Source: Neostapfia colusana
Lineage: Eukaryota; Streptophyta; Magnoliopsida; Poales; Poaceae
Direction of reading: 5' to 3'
Length of the DNA: 64,000 nucleotides
Assembly (NCBI GenBank): GCA_030760725.1
Contig: JASWHV010000003.1
Location: 112,376,153-112,440,152 of the forward strand
Shown one piece after another: positions 1 through 9,887 of the stretch; the first letter of the stretch is position 1, and each line of letters opens with the position of its first letter. Both the position numbers and the translations under genes were made by a program. The notes under the pieces were generated by a model. It saw nothing but the letters and a program-made list of their open reading frames with translations. It did no database searches and was not told the origin of the DNA.

Positions 1-550
1 TCCAAACGGTACAAGAAAACTTGAAGGCTGCTCAGTGACGACAAAAGGGTTATGTGAATAATAGGCGAAGAAGATTGACCTTCGAAGTGGGAGACTTCGT
101 GTATCTGAAAGTATTGCCTATCTGAGGCCAATGACGGTTCAACATCAAAGGCAAGTTAGCACCTCGCTATATCGGGCCATTCAAGATTTTGGGCAAGCGA
201 GGAGGGGTAGCCTATCAACTAGAGCTGCCAACGCACCTCTCCGACGTGCACGATGTGTTTCACGTATCCCAACTCAAGAAGTGCTTGAGAGTACCGGAAG
301 AACAAGTACCGATGGATGAGCTCAAACTTCAAGAGGATCTGACCTACGTGGAACACCCCGTCAAAATATTGGACGTAAAGGAAAGGGTCACGAGAAACAA
401 AGTGATCCGTTGGTGCAAGGTACAATGGAGCGATCACACGGAAGCCGAAACAACATGGGAACGTGAGGAAGATCTCAAGGCGGAATTACCTCATCTATTC
501 TCCACCCTATCGAATCTCAAGGGCGAGATTCAGTTTAAGGGGGGTTGGTT
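1..550 (+). pseudogene. Del/Tekay gypsy pol 3' end (integrase C-terminus and chromodomain), partial
   Basis: The fragment enters from outside the window. It encodes the end of a Ty3/gypsy integrase: the GPF/Y-type segment (reading KLAPRYIGPF) followed by a chromodomain-like tail (EHPVKILDVKERVTRNKVIRWCKVQW). It aligns codon for codon with the better copy at 32270-32816. In-frame TGA codons at 123-125 and 132-134 stand where the other copy has CGA, so both are C-to-T changes at CpG, the usual decay of methylated DNA. The reading frame runs through the polypurine tract into the LTR. The integrase DDE core lies outside the window. This is a dead copy of the same family as gypsy A. Confidence 0.9.
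535..550 (+). other. Polypurine tract of the first gypsy copy
   Basis: A purine-rich run (TTAAGGGGGGTTGG) lies immediately before the TGTAACACCC start of the LTR. It matches the tract at 32797-32810 of gypsy A. It is the expected plus-strand priming site and fixes the LTR boundary. Confidence 0.8.
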
Positions 551-624
551 TGTAACACCCTCAAATTCATTACCATGCATTGCATACATTTTTCATGTAG
601 AGAAGCATTGTAAAAGAAGTAGAA

Positions 625-870
625 ATGAAGAAAGAACCCTAGAAATGGAGAAAGAACTATAGAATGGAGAATGAACCATAGAAATGGAAGAATGAACCAT
701 AGAAATGGAGAAAGAACCATAGAAATGGAGAAAGAACCATAGAAATGGAGGGAGAACCATAGAAATGGAGAAGGGAATATAGAAATGGAGAATGTGATAT
801 AGAAATGGAGAATGGGACATAGAAATGGAGAGAGGAATGTAGAACTGGAAAAGGGGACATAGAAATGGTG
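625..870 (+). repeat. 20-bp minisatellite in gypsy LTR
   Basis: A tandem array of a 20-bp unit whose constant half is AGAAATGGAGA and whose variable half is AAGAACCAT, ATGGGACAT or GGGGAATGT. It sits in U3 upstream of the TATA box. All three LTR copies of this family in the window carry it, with differing unit numbers. Confidence 0.9.
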
Positions 871-1083
871 AGAAATGGAAAAAAGATAGCTGAAATGAGC
901 ATTCCCAAATTTTCCCCAAAATTTCCCCCAATTCCGCAAAAGTGGAATTTTCCCAATATTTGGTGGAATTTAATCCCCAATGCTGCCGCACCCAATTTAA
1001 AGGGGAAAAGTTGGTTGAGTTCTAAATTGACTAGGACTCTTGGTTGAGTTCCAATTGGAGTAGGACTCCTCCCTTCTCCCCCG

Positions 1084-1091
1084 TATAAATA
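1084..1091 (+). promoter_or_regulatory. LTR TATA box
   Basis: TATAAATA in a C-rich context just downstream of the minisatellite. The same motif and surroundings occur at 22490 in the gypsy A 5' LTR, so it is a family feature. Confidence 0.65.
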
Positions 1092-2249
1092 CAACCCCAG
1101 CCCCCACCCCTTTTGGCCGCAGCCTCCCCCTCCCCCTCCCCAAGTCGCCGACTTGGAGCCCCTCCCCCTCCAAGTTGCCGAGTTGGCACCCCCCCTACCG
1201 GAGTTTGGTCGCCAGTGAGCCCCGCCGATGAGCCCCGCCGAATGGGCCCCGCAGTCGAGCCCCGCCATCGAGCCCCGTCGTAGAGACCCGCCGACGAGCC
1301 CCGTCACGACTCGCCGTCGCCGAAAAAGAAGCCTGACGATCTGTCCTACCCTAATCTTCCATAGAAAATTCCCCGCTGCTGCCATTGCTAGGAGGAAGGC
1401 CCTACCACCAAAAGGAAGTGAGATAGGTCTCCATTACCCATCTTACAATGTCGCCGCTGTTTCTAAGCATCCATTTTCTTCGCCCACTTCGAGCAGAAAC
1501 TTTTACGTGTGGACGGATCGTGTTTTGATCAATTTTTGACGGTGGAATTGATCTAGATCTTGAGTCAAGATCATCACCATGTACAAACTTGATCCCAGCA
1601 CCCTTGTTCATCATAAAACCCCATGAAAGCCCGTTGAAACATGCAAGAACACGTACAAACTGGTTTAATAAAACAGCACCATAGGATTTGCATTCATCTA
1701 CCCCGTTGCATCTTGAGTAAAGTTTGTGCATGATGATTGATTGCTGTAAATTTTGTATGTGCATGGTCATGAGTAGAAGGACAAGCTCAAGAGGCCATCT
1801 ACGAGGAACTACAGCACCAAGACTTCGAGACACTTGAGCAACAAGAACCACGGGAGCAAGGCAAGTGCCCCTTGACCATATTGATCCCATGTTTCAAAAC
1901 TGTTTTGTTTGCGAAAACTCGTATGCTTGAGTCAACTTGATGGGACATCCTTTTATAGGAGTTCACTAGTTTTGTTAACCATCCTTGTCGCCGGGAAAGT
2001 TGATGAGTCGGGTATGGTCGTTTTTCCTTTTTGCTTTGCTTAATCTACGGGATACGGGAAGTTGAATTAAAACATGTTTAGCTACTGCAATCATACGAAT
2101 AATGATGATGAGAACTTGATGATGATAATGAGAATGGAAATCGGGGAGATCTAGGCAAGATTGGTTCGTGGATGTTGCTGGATGAGATGGTGGTTTACTT
2201 GCCGTAGATCTAGGGACCGGTTCATGCTAGAATATTCCAGGAAAACAGT

Positions 2250-4428
2250 GCCACCACAAGGCCAAGTATGGGTGCGGCTTAGCTGACTAATTAGGTGTGT
2301 TGCTAGCTTGTTATGGACCGTTGGATGGCGCGGGGAATGGGAGTCGAGAGGGACTGCCATGGGAACTGCATGGCACAAGAGGGGGTCGTGGGTGGGAGAA
2401 TGGTGATTCGAGCCTGCCGGTGAAACCTCAGTGGGTCCGTACATCTAGTAGCCCCTTTGTAAAAGCTATTTTGTGATCTCTTGGCCATACACCAACAGTT
2501 GTGTACTAGTATATTGGAGGTTCTGCAGTTGCCAACGGGTGACAAGATCACGAACTTGTGGGTAAAGTGGTGCCATCTCTGCAGAGTGTAAAACTATCAT
2601 GATAGCCGTGCTTCTGGTCACAAGCACCTGGCCAACATCCATGATTAGAGGCAAAACTTGGGATGGATATTTGGGTATGGTTATTGGGATTGGTTTTGGG
2701 ACTGTTTGAGTCATAAAAATGAGTTTGGTTTCGGTTATATGAATATGAGATGGTTATGAGTATTTATGAGCATGAGATGAACTTGAGAAATATTTATGGT
2801 TGGTTGAGACTTGATAAATGGTGAATTATGGTGAGAGAATGTTTATGAATTACTTGGTTATGTTGGGATTTAATTTACCTAGAATTAGTTTTTGTTTTTA
2901 CCATGTTTATGAAATAAAACTTGCATGCTGCAATGAGCCTTTGTATTGCCTACCTTGTTGTAAGCTACATGTCATACTTTTCCCGCACTTGCTGAGTACG
3001 ACATGTACTTACCCTTGCATTACCACATAAACATCAGTTACAGGAGATGAGTACTTCGAGGACCATGTGGAGTACTAGGCGTGCGAACTACCATCCTGTG
3101 GAGTTGAAGACTGGAGCCTGTTGTTTAGTTATTTCCGCTGTCGTTTAGAGACTTCCGCTGCAAGAATAAGTTAGAGATTCATGAGTGAGACATTGAGTCA
3201 TTGTAATAAAGTACTTAAACACTATTTATTCGTGGTTATATTCTGAATTCAGTTTGTGGATTACATGTGTATGTGTGATGAACATCATGGGCACACATAT
3301 GCATTCACTTGGTTCTATTTTCGGAACCGGACATCACAAACACAGAGCCACCACAAGGCTAAATATGGGTGCGGCTTAGCTGACTAACTAGGCGTGTTGC
3401 TAGCTTGTTATGGACCGTTGGATGGCGTGGGGAATAGGAGTTGATGAGGACTTCCCTGTGAACTGCATGGCATAAGAGGGGCCCGTGGGTGAGAAAATGG
3501 AGATTCAAGCCTGCCAGTGAAACCTCAGTGGGTCCGTACATCATAGTAGCCCCTTTGTAAAGGCTATTTTGTGATTTCTTGGCCATACACCGACGGTTGT
3601 GTACTGGTATAATGGAGGTTCTTTTTAGTCGCTGACGGCTGACGAAGTCACAAACTTGTGGGTAAAGTGGTGCCACCTCTGTAGAGTGTAAAACTAACAT
3701 GATAGCCGTGCTTCCGGTTACAAGCACCTAGCCAACTTCCATGATTAGAGGCAAAACTTGGGATGGCTATTCGGGTATGGTCATTGGGATTGGTTTTGGG
3801 ACTGTTCTGGGTCATGACAATGAGTTTGGTTTCGGTTATATGAAAATGAGATGGTTATGAATATTTATGAGTATGAGATGAACTTGAGAATGAGTAATGG
3901 CTGGTTGAGACTTGATAAATGGTGAGTTATGATGAGAGGATGTTGCTGAATAACTTGGTTACGATGGGATTTAACTCACCGAAAAATAGTTGCTGTTTTT
4001 ACCATGTTTGTGAAATAAAATTCGCTTGCTGCAATAAACCTTTTTATTCCCTACCTTGTTGTAAGCTACATGTCATACTTTTTTCGCACTTGCTGAGTAC
4101 GACATGTACTCACCCTTGTATTCCCACATATACATCAGTTACAGGAGAAGAGTACTTCTAGGAACATGTGGAGTACTAGGCGTGCGCACTACCGTCAACA
4201 TGCCTGTGGAGTTGAAGTTGGAGCCTGCTGTCTTAGTCATTTTCCGCTGCCGTTTAAAGTCTTTCGCTGCAAGAATAAGTTAGATATTCATGAGTGAGGC
4301 ATTGAGTCAATGTATTCCTACGTGGTTATATTCTGAATTTCAGTTTGTGGAATACATGTGTATGTGTGATGAACATCCTGGGCATACATATGCATTCACT
4401 TGGTTCATTTTTGGAACCGGGTGTCACA
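2250..4428 (+). repeat. 1.1-kb tandem duplication inside the LTR
   Basis: The segment from GCCACCACAAGG at 2250 to GGAACCGGACATCACA at 3338 is repeated from GCCACCACAAGG at 3347 to the LTR end at 4428. The other LTRs of the family have one copy. The first unit ends with a mutated version of the LTR terminus, so the second unit looks like a 5'-truncated LTR end joined behind a nearly complete LTR, as unequal recombination would leave. Confidence 0.85.
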
Positions 4429-5034
4429 GGTTGTCTCATTGCCTGCGGGCCCTATGGTGCCGAATGGACCCTCCCCTGGAAGTCTTACGCCAGCGGGAGG
4501 CCCAGGGTGTGCAGCCTGCTATGCCTGGTTCCGTACCCCTAGCGTGCACACCCTGCCTCTCCAGCGCTACAGCTCAGTACCGGGGAACTAGACGGCTCAT
4601 ACCCCTACGCAAGGCTTTAACCATAGCCTGGACGACCCCCACCGAATTACCCAAACCCCATAGCTCAAATGTGGACTGTAAGCCACAACAAAACAAACAA
4701 ATAGGAAAGAGTGACCAGAGAGCATGACTACTCCTCTTCTCTGTTATGCTTGCAGGTCCGAACAGGTCCTTGGCGTCTCGAACCTCCTAGGGGGCCCGAT
4801 GCTGACGTCCAACCTCATCCAATGTAATTACCCCGAGGCAACCCCTTGAGTGTGTCGTAGCGACCCATCAGTCGAGAGCAGACACGACGACGCGCTGCCG
4901 CTTCGACTATCGAGCGTGTCCGCTACGTCAAGGGTGTGTCGTCTCTTCGTCTCCCAGGGACAGCCACCACACGGGAATGATGGAGGCCCCACCTGCAGGC
5001 TCGTTGCCTCCCCCGAGATGGGCCTGGGAACCAC
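4429..5034 (+). mobile_element. 3' internal remnant of plus-strand Tat-type gypsy
   Basis: No gene is present. The sequence is a diverged inverted copy of parts of 18234-21222: 4429-4690 corresponds to the ~200-bp repeats near 21000, 4756-4830 to about 20620-20690, and 4833-5034 to 18234-18515. Relative to that element, about 2 kb holding an antisense ORF is missing at about 4832. It leads directly into the LTR at 5035, so it is the 3' internal end of a second Tat element lying in the opposite orientation. Confidence 0.75.
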
Positions 5035-5149
5035 TGTCGGTACCCTGCAAACAGGGTACCCCCGCGTTGAGGGTAAAAGCCAGCCCGGGCCCCGCCTCCC
5101 TGCTGAGGTGGGCCCGGCAAAGCCACTTGTCCTTGACCCTGAGGTCAGC

Positions 5150-5930
5150 CCTAGGGCTGCCACGTGCGCTTGGGTTCTAGAGCTATCACGTGCCCTGGGC
5201 TCCCGTCCGAGCCTCCCCGCTGAGGTGAGGTCCGGAGCTGCCATCTGTATCCGGGCTCCGACACTCCTCCCTGCTGAGGGGAGCACCGGAGCCGACACGT
5301 GTCGTGGGCTCTGGGCCAAGCCTCCCTCCGAGGTGAGGTCTGGAGCTGCCACATGCCAGTTAGCTCAGAACCCCCTCCCTGCTGAGGAGCTTCTCCGGAG
5401 CTAACACGTACCCTGGGCTCCGTTCCGAGCCTCCCCACTGAGGTGAGGTCCGGAGCTGCCACGTGTATCTGGGCTCCGACACTCCTCCATGCTGAGAAGG
5501 TTCTCTGGAGCTAACACGTGCCCTGGGCTCTGGTCCGAGCCTCCCCGCTGAGGTGAGGTCCGGAGCTGCCACGTGTATCCGGGCTCCGACACTCCTCTCT
5601 TCTGAGGAGGTTCTCCGGAGCTAACACGTGCTCTGGGCTCCAATCCGAGCCTCCCCGATGAGGTGAGGTCCGGAGATGCCACGTGTATCCGGGCTCCGAC
5701 ACTCCTCCCTGCTAAGGAGAGCTCCGTAGCCAACACGTGCTTTGGGCTCCGGTTTGAGCCTCCCCACTGAGGTGAGGTCCAGAGCTGCCATGTGTCTCTA
5801 GGCTCAGAACCTCCTCCCTGCTGAGGAGAGCTCTAGAGCTGATACGTGCCCTGGGCCCCGGTCCGAGCCTCCCCGCTGAGGTGAGATCCGGACCTGCCAC
5901 GTGTCTCCCGACCCCGAACCCGTCGGCATG
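5150..5930 (+). repeat. ~110-bp minisatellite with two G-boxes per unit
   Basis: Tandem units of about 110 bp. Each contains two ACGT-core boxes (mostly ACACGTG or CCACGTG), giving one box every 53-56 bp; in 5404-5900 they fall near 5404, 5459, 5514, 5570, 5623, 5679, 5733, 5788, 5842 and 5897. Half-units begin GAGGTCCGGAGCTGCC or GGTTCTCCGGAGCTAAC. CACGTG is the consensus of bHLH and bZIP sites in plants; binding here is inference. Confidence 0.9.
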
Positions 5931-6035
5931 AGCTTCGTGTGAGACCTATGTGTGCTGAATACATTGGCAATTAGGATAAAAGTTAGCATTAACATTCAAA
6001 GTTTTGAATATTGCCAAAACATTCTTCTGTGGCAA

Positions 6036-6134
6036 GGTCCGACAAGTTCTTTGTTAGGTCCGCCAAGTGTTGGCAAGGTCCGACGCAAGGTCCGGAGAGC
6101 TCCTGCAAGGTCCGGAGAGCTTCTGTGAGGTCCG
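6036..6134 (+). promoter_or_regulatory. Phased GGTCCG half-site array in LTR
   Basis: GGTCC(G) occurs at about 6036, 6057, 6077, 6089, 6109 and 6129: steps of 21, 20, 12, 20 and 20 bp. It repeats in the 3' LTR from 14154. The half-site GTCCG is shared with the palindromes of Sirevirus A. Confidence 0.6.
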
Positions 6135-6950
6135 GAGCTTGTTTTTAGGGAGCTCCCGTGAAGTTCAACTCATAGAACTGCAGCGTCTTGTTTTTGCTTT
6201 TAACTCGCAATGTTTCAAACTTGCTTTATGGGAAGGTTTGCTTAGTATTAATTTGCTAAGTTTTTGGTGTGTTTTGGTGGTTATGGCTGTTACCATTTGA
6301 TATGGTTTGCAACATGCTTATGTGACGTGCTCATGTAAGGTGTTGTGGTTTTCGAACTAACGTGAGTCAAGTTGAGGACTTGTGCTCGGAAGAATTGGTT
6401 GTTTATTCATGTGCAGGTGTTGCTTGAGTTCAAGACATGGCTGGTGACGGGATCCTTGGACTAGTCTCAGGGAGGAGATGAGGTTCCAACAACCAAGTTC
6501 GGGAGGAGCTGTGGTTGAGTTGATCGGGAGGTCGCGCAGCATGTTTGGATCAAGGGCAGTGCATATGAAGGTTGCGTGTACGTCGTTGGAAGGTGTTTGC
6601 ACGTGTGCAAGGAGTGCATGGACGTGGCAACATTGTTCCAAGGCGTGATGAAGAGAAGTGGACGTAAAGAATTGGTCGAAAAGGTCCAACCGGCTGGATT
6701 GCGTACTCAGGCTGAGGCTGAGTCGGATATGGCTCAAATATGGAAGATTTGAGTTGGTTATGATAGGATTTCATGCTAGGCATGAAGTTGAGTTGTTTTA
6801 GTAATGTTTAGGACGTTTCTAAGGTGTTTGGAAGTCTCACGATTGCTTCTATCTACGAATAGGAGAGTCCTGAGCAGTTATGGTAAGTTAGGATACGAGT
6901 CCAATTAGGAGTAGGAGTCCTAGATTGGATTGTTTAGCCTGAGGGCTGGC

Positions 6951-6958
6951 TATAAAAG
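6951..6958 (+). promoter_or_regulatory. Sirevirus C LTR TATA box
   Basis: TATAAAAG in the context GGCTGGCTATAAAAG. The 3' LTR has the same box at about 15064. It is the only strong TATA in the LTR and lies upstream of the AATAAA signal, as expected for the U3/R border. Confidence 0.7.
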
Positions 6959-7567
6959 CAAGGGAAGCCAGAGCTCTCATGGGGATATAACTTTGGGCTG
7001 TTCCTATTGTGTTTCTATTGAATAAAGTTTATAGTTTCAAGGAGCTTTTGTGCCTTGTTCGTCCGATTTGTTTTTCGTCAAGTCTTTCTCGCCGAGTTTC
7101 TGGACAGACCGACGTTGCTTGGATGTTTCGTTCATAACTCGAGTTTTACAGATCCAATTGATGTGATTCTTTTTGGGTTGTATTCACAACTCAATTATCT
7201 ATCATCTGTGAAATTTTCACGAGCTTCGGATCTGTAGTTTTTGAGATACACGAGTTTCTTTGCAGCGTTGCAGATCTGTTTTATATCAGGTAGAACAGAT
7301 TGATCTTCGTTTAATGTTTTGATCGTATCTCAAGTTTTACTTCGTGTTTTCAAGTGATTCTTGTTGCATTAGATCCGTGACTTGATTCTCTACCTCTCTA
7401 CTTAATTTGTCATGGTTGAACACGTTTGAAAACACTTGCACACACGGTTTCTTTAACCGATTGATTTTTTGCTGAGGGGTTTTTGTTGTTTCCGCTGCGA
7501 AAAGTTTTAATCTACCATTCACCCCCCGCCATCTAGTAGCTTTTCACGTGCTCTTCGATCCTACAAT

Positions 7568-7580
7568 TGGTATCAGAGCC
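7568..7580 (+). other. Sirevirus C primer-binding site
   Basis: TGGTATCAGAGCC begins 2 bp after the LTR end. It is complementary to the 3' end of plant initiator tRNA-Met and is the standard minus-strand priming site of copia elements. Confidence 0.92.
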
Positions 7581-7626
7581 AAGGTGCTCTAATCTTTGTG
7601 ATTTGCACGTGTTTTGACTAACCATC

Positions 7627-9887
7627 ATGAAGAAGTACTCCGTAAAATCTTGTGTGTTCAATGGCATCGATTTTCAGGTTTGGAAGGCGCGGATGGAGGC
7701 CTACATACAGGCGCAAGGCTTCGCCATATGGGAAAGGTCTATCGGAACTTCGATGTACCACCCAGCGATCAAGTTACGGCTGCGAACATGAGAGATGTTG
7801 ACAACAACAACAAGGCTCGCAACTTGATCATCCAAGGATTGACTTAAAGCGACTTCGACCGTGTTGCACACCTCCGATCTGCATATGATGTTTGGAAAGC
7901 TCTTTGTGACTACCATGAAGGATCCAATACGATCAAGAAGGTAAGGCAAGATATGTTCAAGAAAGAATACATGCGTTTTGAGATGCAACCCGGTGAGTCA
8001 ATTGACGACCTTTTTGCTCGCTTTAATAAAATTCTCAGCAACGTGCGTAGTGTCAATGTTAACTTTTCAGATGCTGAAAATGCTAGACAATTGTTAGGGG
8101 CATTAGATATGTCAATTTAGGAGATGAAAGTTACATCTATTCGTGAATCTACTGTCATGAGTTCTCTTACTTTAGATGTGCTTTATTCTAAATTGAAAAC
8201 TCATGAAATTGACATCATCTCACGTAAAAACCCCAACAAGTCTATTGCATTTGTTTCGCAACGTGACATGTCTAGTTCTAGTCAATCATCATCTAGTGGT
8301 GCACTCTCTTTGCTGTCCTCTCTAACCCTTGAACAGATTGAAGAGTTTCCAGAGGAGGAGCTTGCACTCATCTCTACTCGGTTCTCAAAAGCATTGTAAA
8401 ATGTGAGAACTAGAAGGAGAGGAAGCTCCGGACCTCAACGATGTTTTGAATGTGGTAAGACAGGACATTTTTGTACGGAGGGCCCTAACCTTTCAGGTCC
8501 GACTTCACGTGAAGAAAAGCAAACAAGGCCGAAGAAATCGTTTGCAAAGAATAAGAACAAGAAAGATTTATCAATGCGCAACATAGTGCATAGTATGATC
8601 TCTGCACTTCAAGATTTCGGCTCAAGTGATGTGGACACTGGTAGTGATGAAGATGAAGAAGCTATGGCAAATATGTGCTGCATGGCGAGCAAGTCAAGTT
8701 CAAGCTCCGAGGAGGCAGAACACAACAGCGACGACGAAGAGGTATGTCCCACTTGCGAAGAAATGTGTGATGCTATTTCTCGTGCCACTGTTATATTAAA
8801 GAAAAAGGATAAAAAACTTAGGAACAATGCTGTTAAAATTGAATCACTAGAATCTGAAATTAATCGTTTAAAAACTTTGATTCCTAGTGATGATTTTTGT
8901 TCCTCATGTGATTTGATTTATGAACAATTATCCTCTTTAAGAAGTGCACACGCATCTACACTTGATAAACTTGAACTTGAAATTGAAAAGAACAAAGAGC
9001 TTGCTGCACTTAATGATAAAATTTTGAAAGATGCTTGTTGTTCTACAATTGATTTGCATTGTTCTTCATGTGATAATCTGAATAAGAAACTAAATGATGC
9101 TATGAATGAGATTTCAATTTTGAACAATGCTTTACGTGTGCATGAAGTTAAATATTGTTCAAATTGCAAACTAAAAGGAAAAACTTCATGTGAAAACTGC
9201 TTTGATCTGTCCAATAAACTTGATGACATGCATAGGACACTAGATCGGTTTTCTAATGCAAATAAGAACATAAACTTGCTGCTGAATTCTTCCAAGTCTT
9301 GTAATGATAAAACTGGTTTAGGTTTTAATTCTCATGCTCATGCTAAGGCACACCCACCTAAAGTTGTAAAGTCATTAGGAAGCGGTTTGATTCAAACAGC
9401 TCCTAGACAAAAATAGGTGATTTTCAAATCTGCAGGAGTACTGTCCCATTTGGGTTCTAATAAACGTGTTGCTTGCTCATCTAGACATGATAATAAGGTT
9501 ATTTTTCATTGTACCTACTGTGGTAGAGATGGTCATGTCATGGATTTTTGTTATAGACTAGCTAAACACGATAAGAAACAAAGAATCCTTGCTAGATCAC
9601 ATAACAACCAAGCAAAATCTGCTAGACCGAATGTTCGGAGCTTGCAACCTGCTGTAATGAGTCAAAAACTTGCTCCCGGACCTACTGTTTTTTGTGCTAC
9701 ATATAACACATCTTCTAAGTCAGTAGTTGGGAACAAAAATTTTTGATGTTTGGCTCATAAACCTGCTGTACTTTCTCAGCTTTCGCGTGTTATTCCTGCT
9801 GGACGTCGTGTGACTCAGTACTGGATTCCTAAAAGTCTTTTAACTAACCCCAGTATTGAGTCATCGACGTATTGTGCTGCTGTGTAG
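7627..9887 (+). pseudogene. Sirevirus C gag (broken)
   Basis: Starts at ATG 7627 with the usual copia gag opening (FNGIDFQVWKARMEAYIQAQGF). A frameshift near 7730 moves the frame, which then carries stops at about 7845, 8118 (an IWEMK-type Trp codon changed to TAG), 8398, 9414 and 9744 before a final TAG at 9885. The zinc knuckle CFECGKTGHFCTEG has lost its last Cys. A long coiled coil follows (8800-9300), then a second zinc-knuckle-like CTYCGRDGHVMDFC. A long gag with a coiled coil is typical of Sireviruses. No functional Gag can be made. Confidence 0.85.

Larger units (their letters stand above)
551..4428 (+). repeat. 3' LTR of first Del/Tekay gypsy, with internal duplication
   Basis: The LTR begins TGTAACACCC and ends GGGTGTCACA. 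It is homologous along its length to the LTR at 21779-24691, but is 3878 bp instead of 2913 bp because the last ~1.1 kb is present twice. Contents in order: a 20-bp minisatellite, a TATA box, a GC-rich leader, and AT-rich 3' sequence. The element was inserted in Tat-type sequence that continues at 4429; GGTTG at 4429-4433 would be the 3' TSD, but the 5' copy is outside the window. Confidence 0.9.
5938..7565 (+). repeat. Sirevirus C 5' LTR
   Basis: 1628 bp, ending directly before the PBS. It has GGTCCG half-sites at 6036-6134, a TATA box at 6951-6958 and the polyadenylation-type sequence AATAAA at about 7020. It differs from the 3' LTR at a scatter of sites (by eye around 2%), so it is an older insertion than Sireviruses A and B. 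Confidence 0.92.

Noticed and set aside
535..1385. Minus-strand ORFs rich in Phe, Ser, His and Leu in the gypsy LTRs (also 21865-22432 and 32897-33454)
   Set aside because: They are open in several frames because the 20-bp minisatellite lacks stops on that strand; no real protein is indicated.
5151..5995. ORFs reading GSSGPHLSGEAR-type repeats in the G-box minisatellites (also 17467-18364, 59444-61478)
   Set aside because: They are translations of a ~110-bp tandem repeat in LTR U3 regions, in several frames at once.
7568..7580. tRNA gene fragment at the TGGTATCAGAGCC sites
   Set aside because: Each lies 2-3 bp after an LTR end and is a primer-binding site; no cloverleaf is present.
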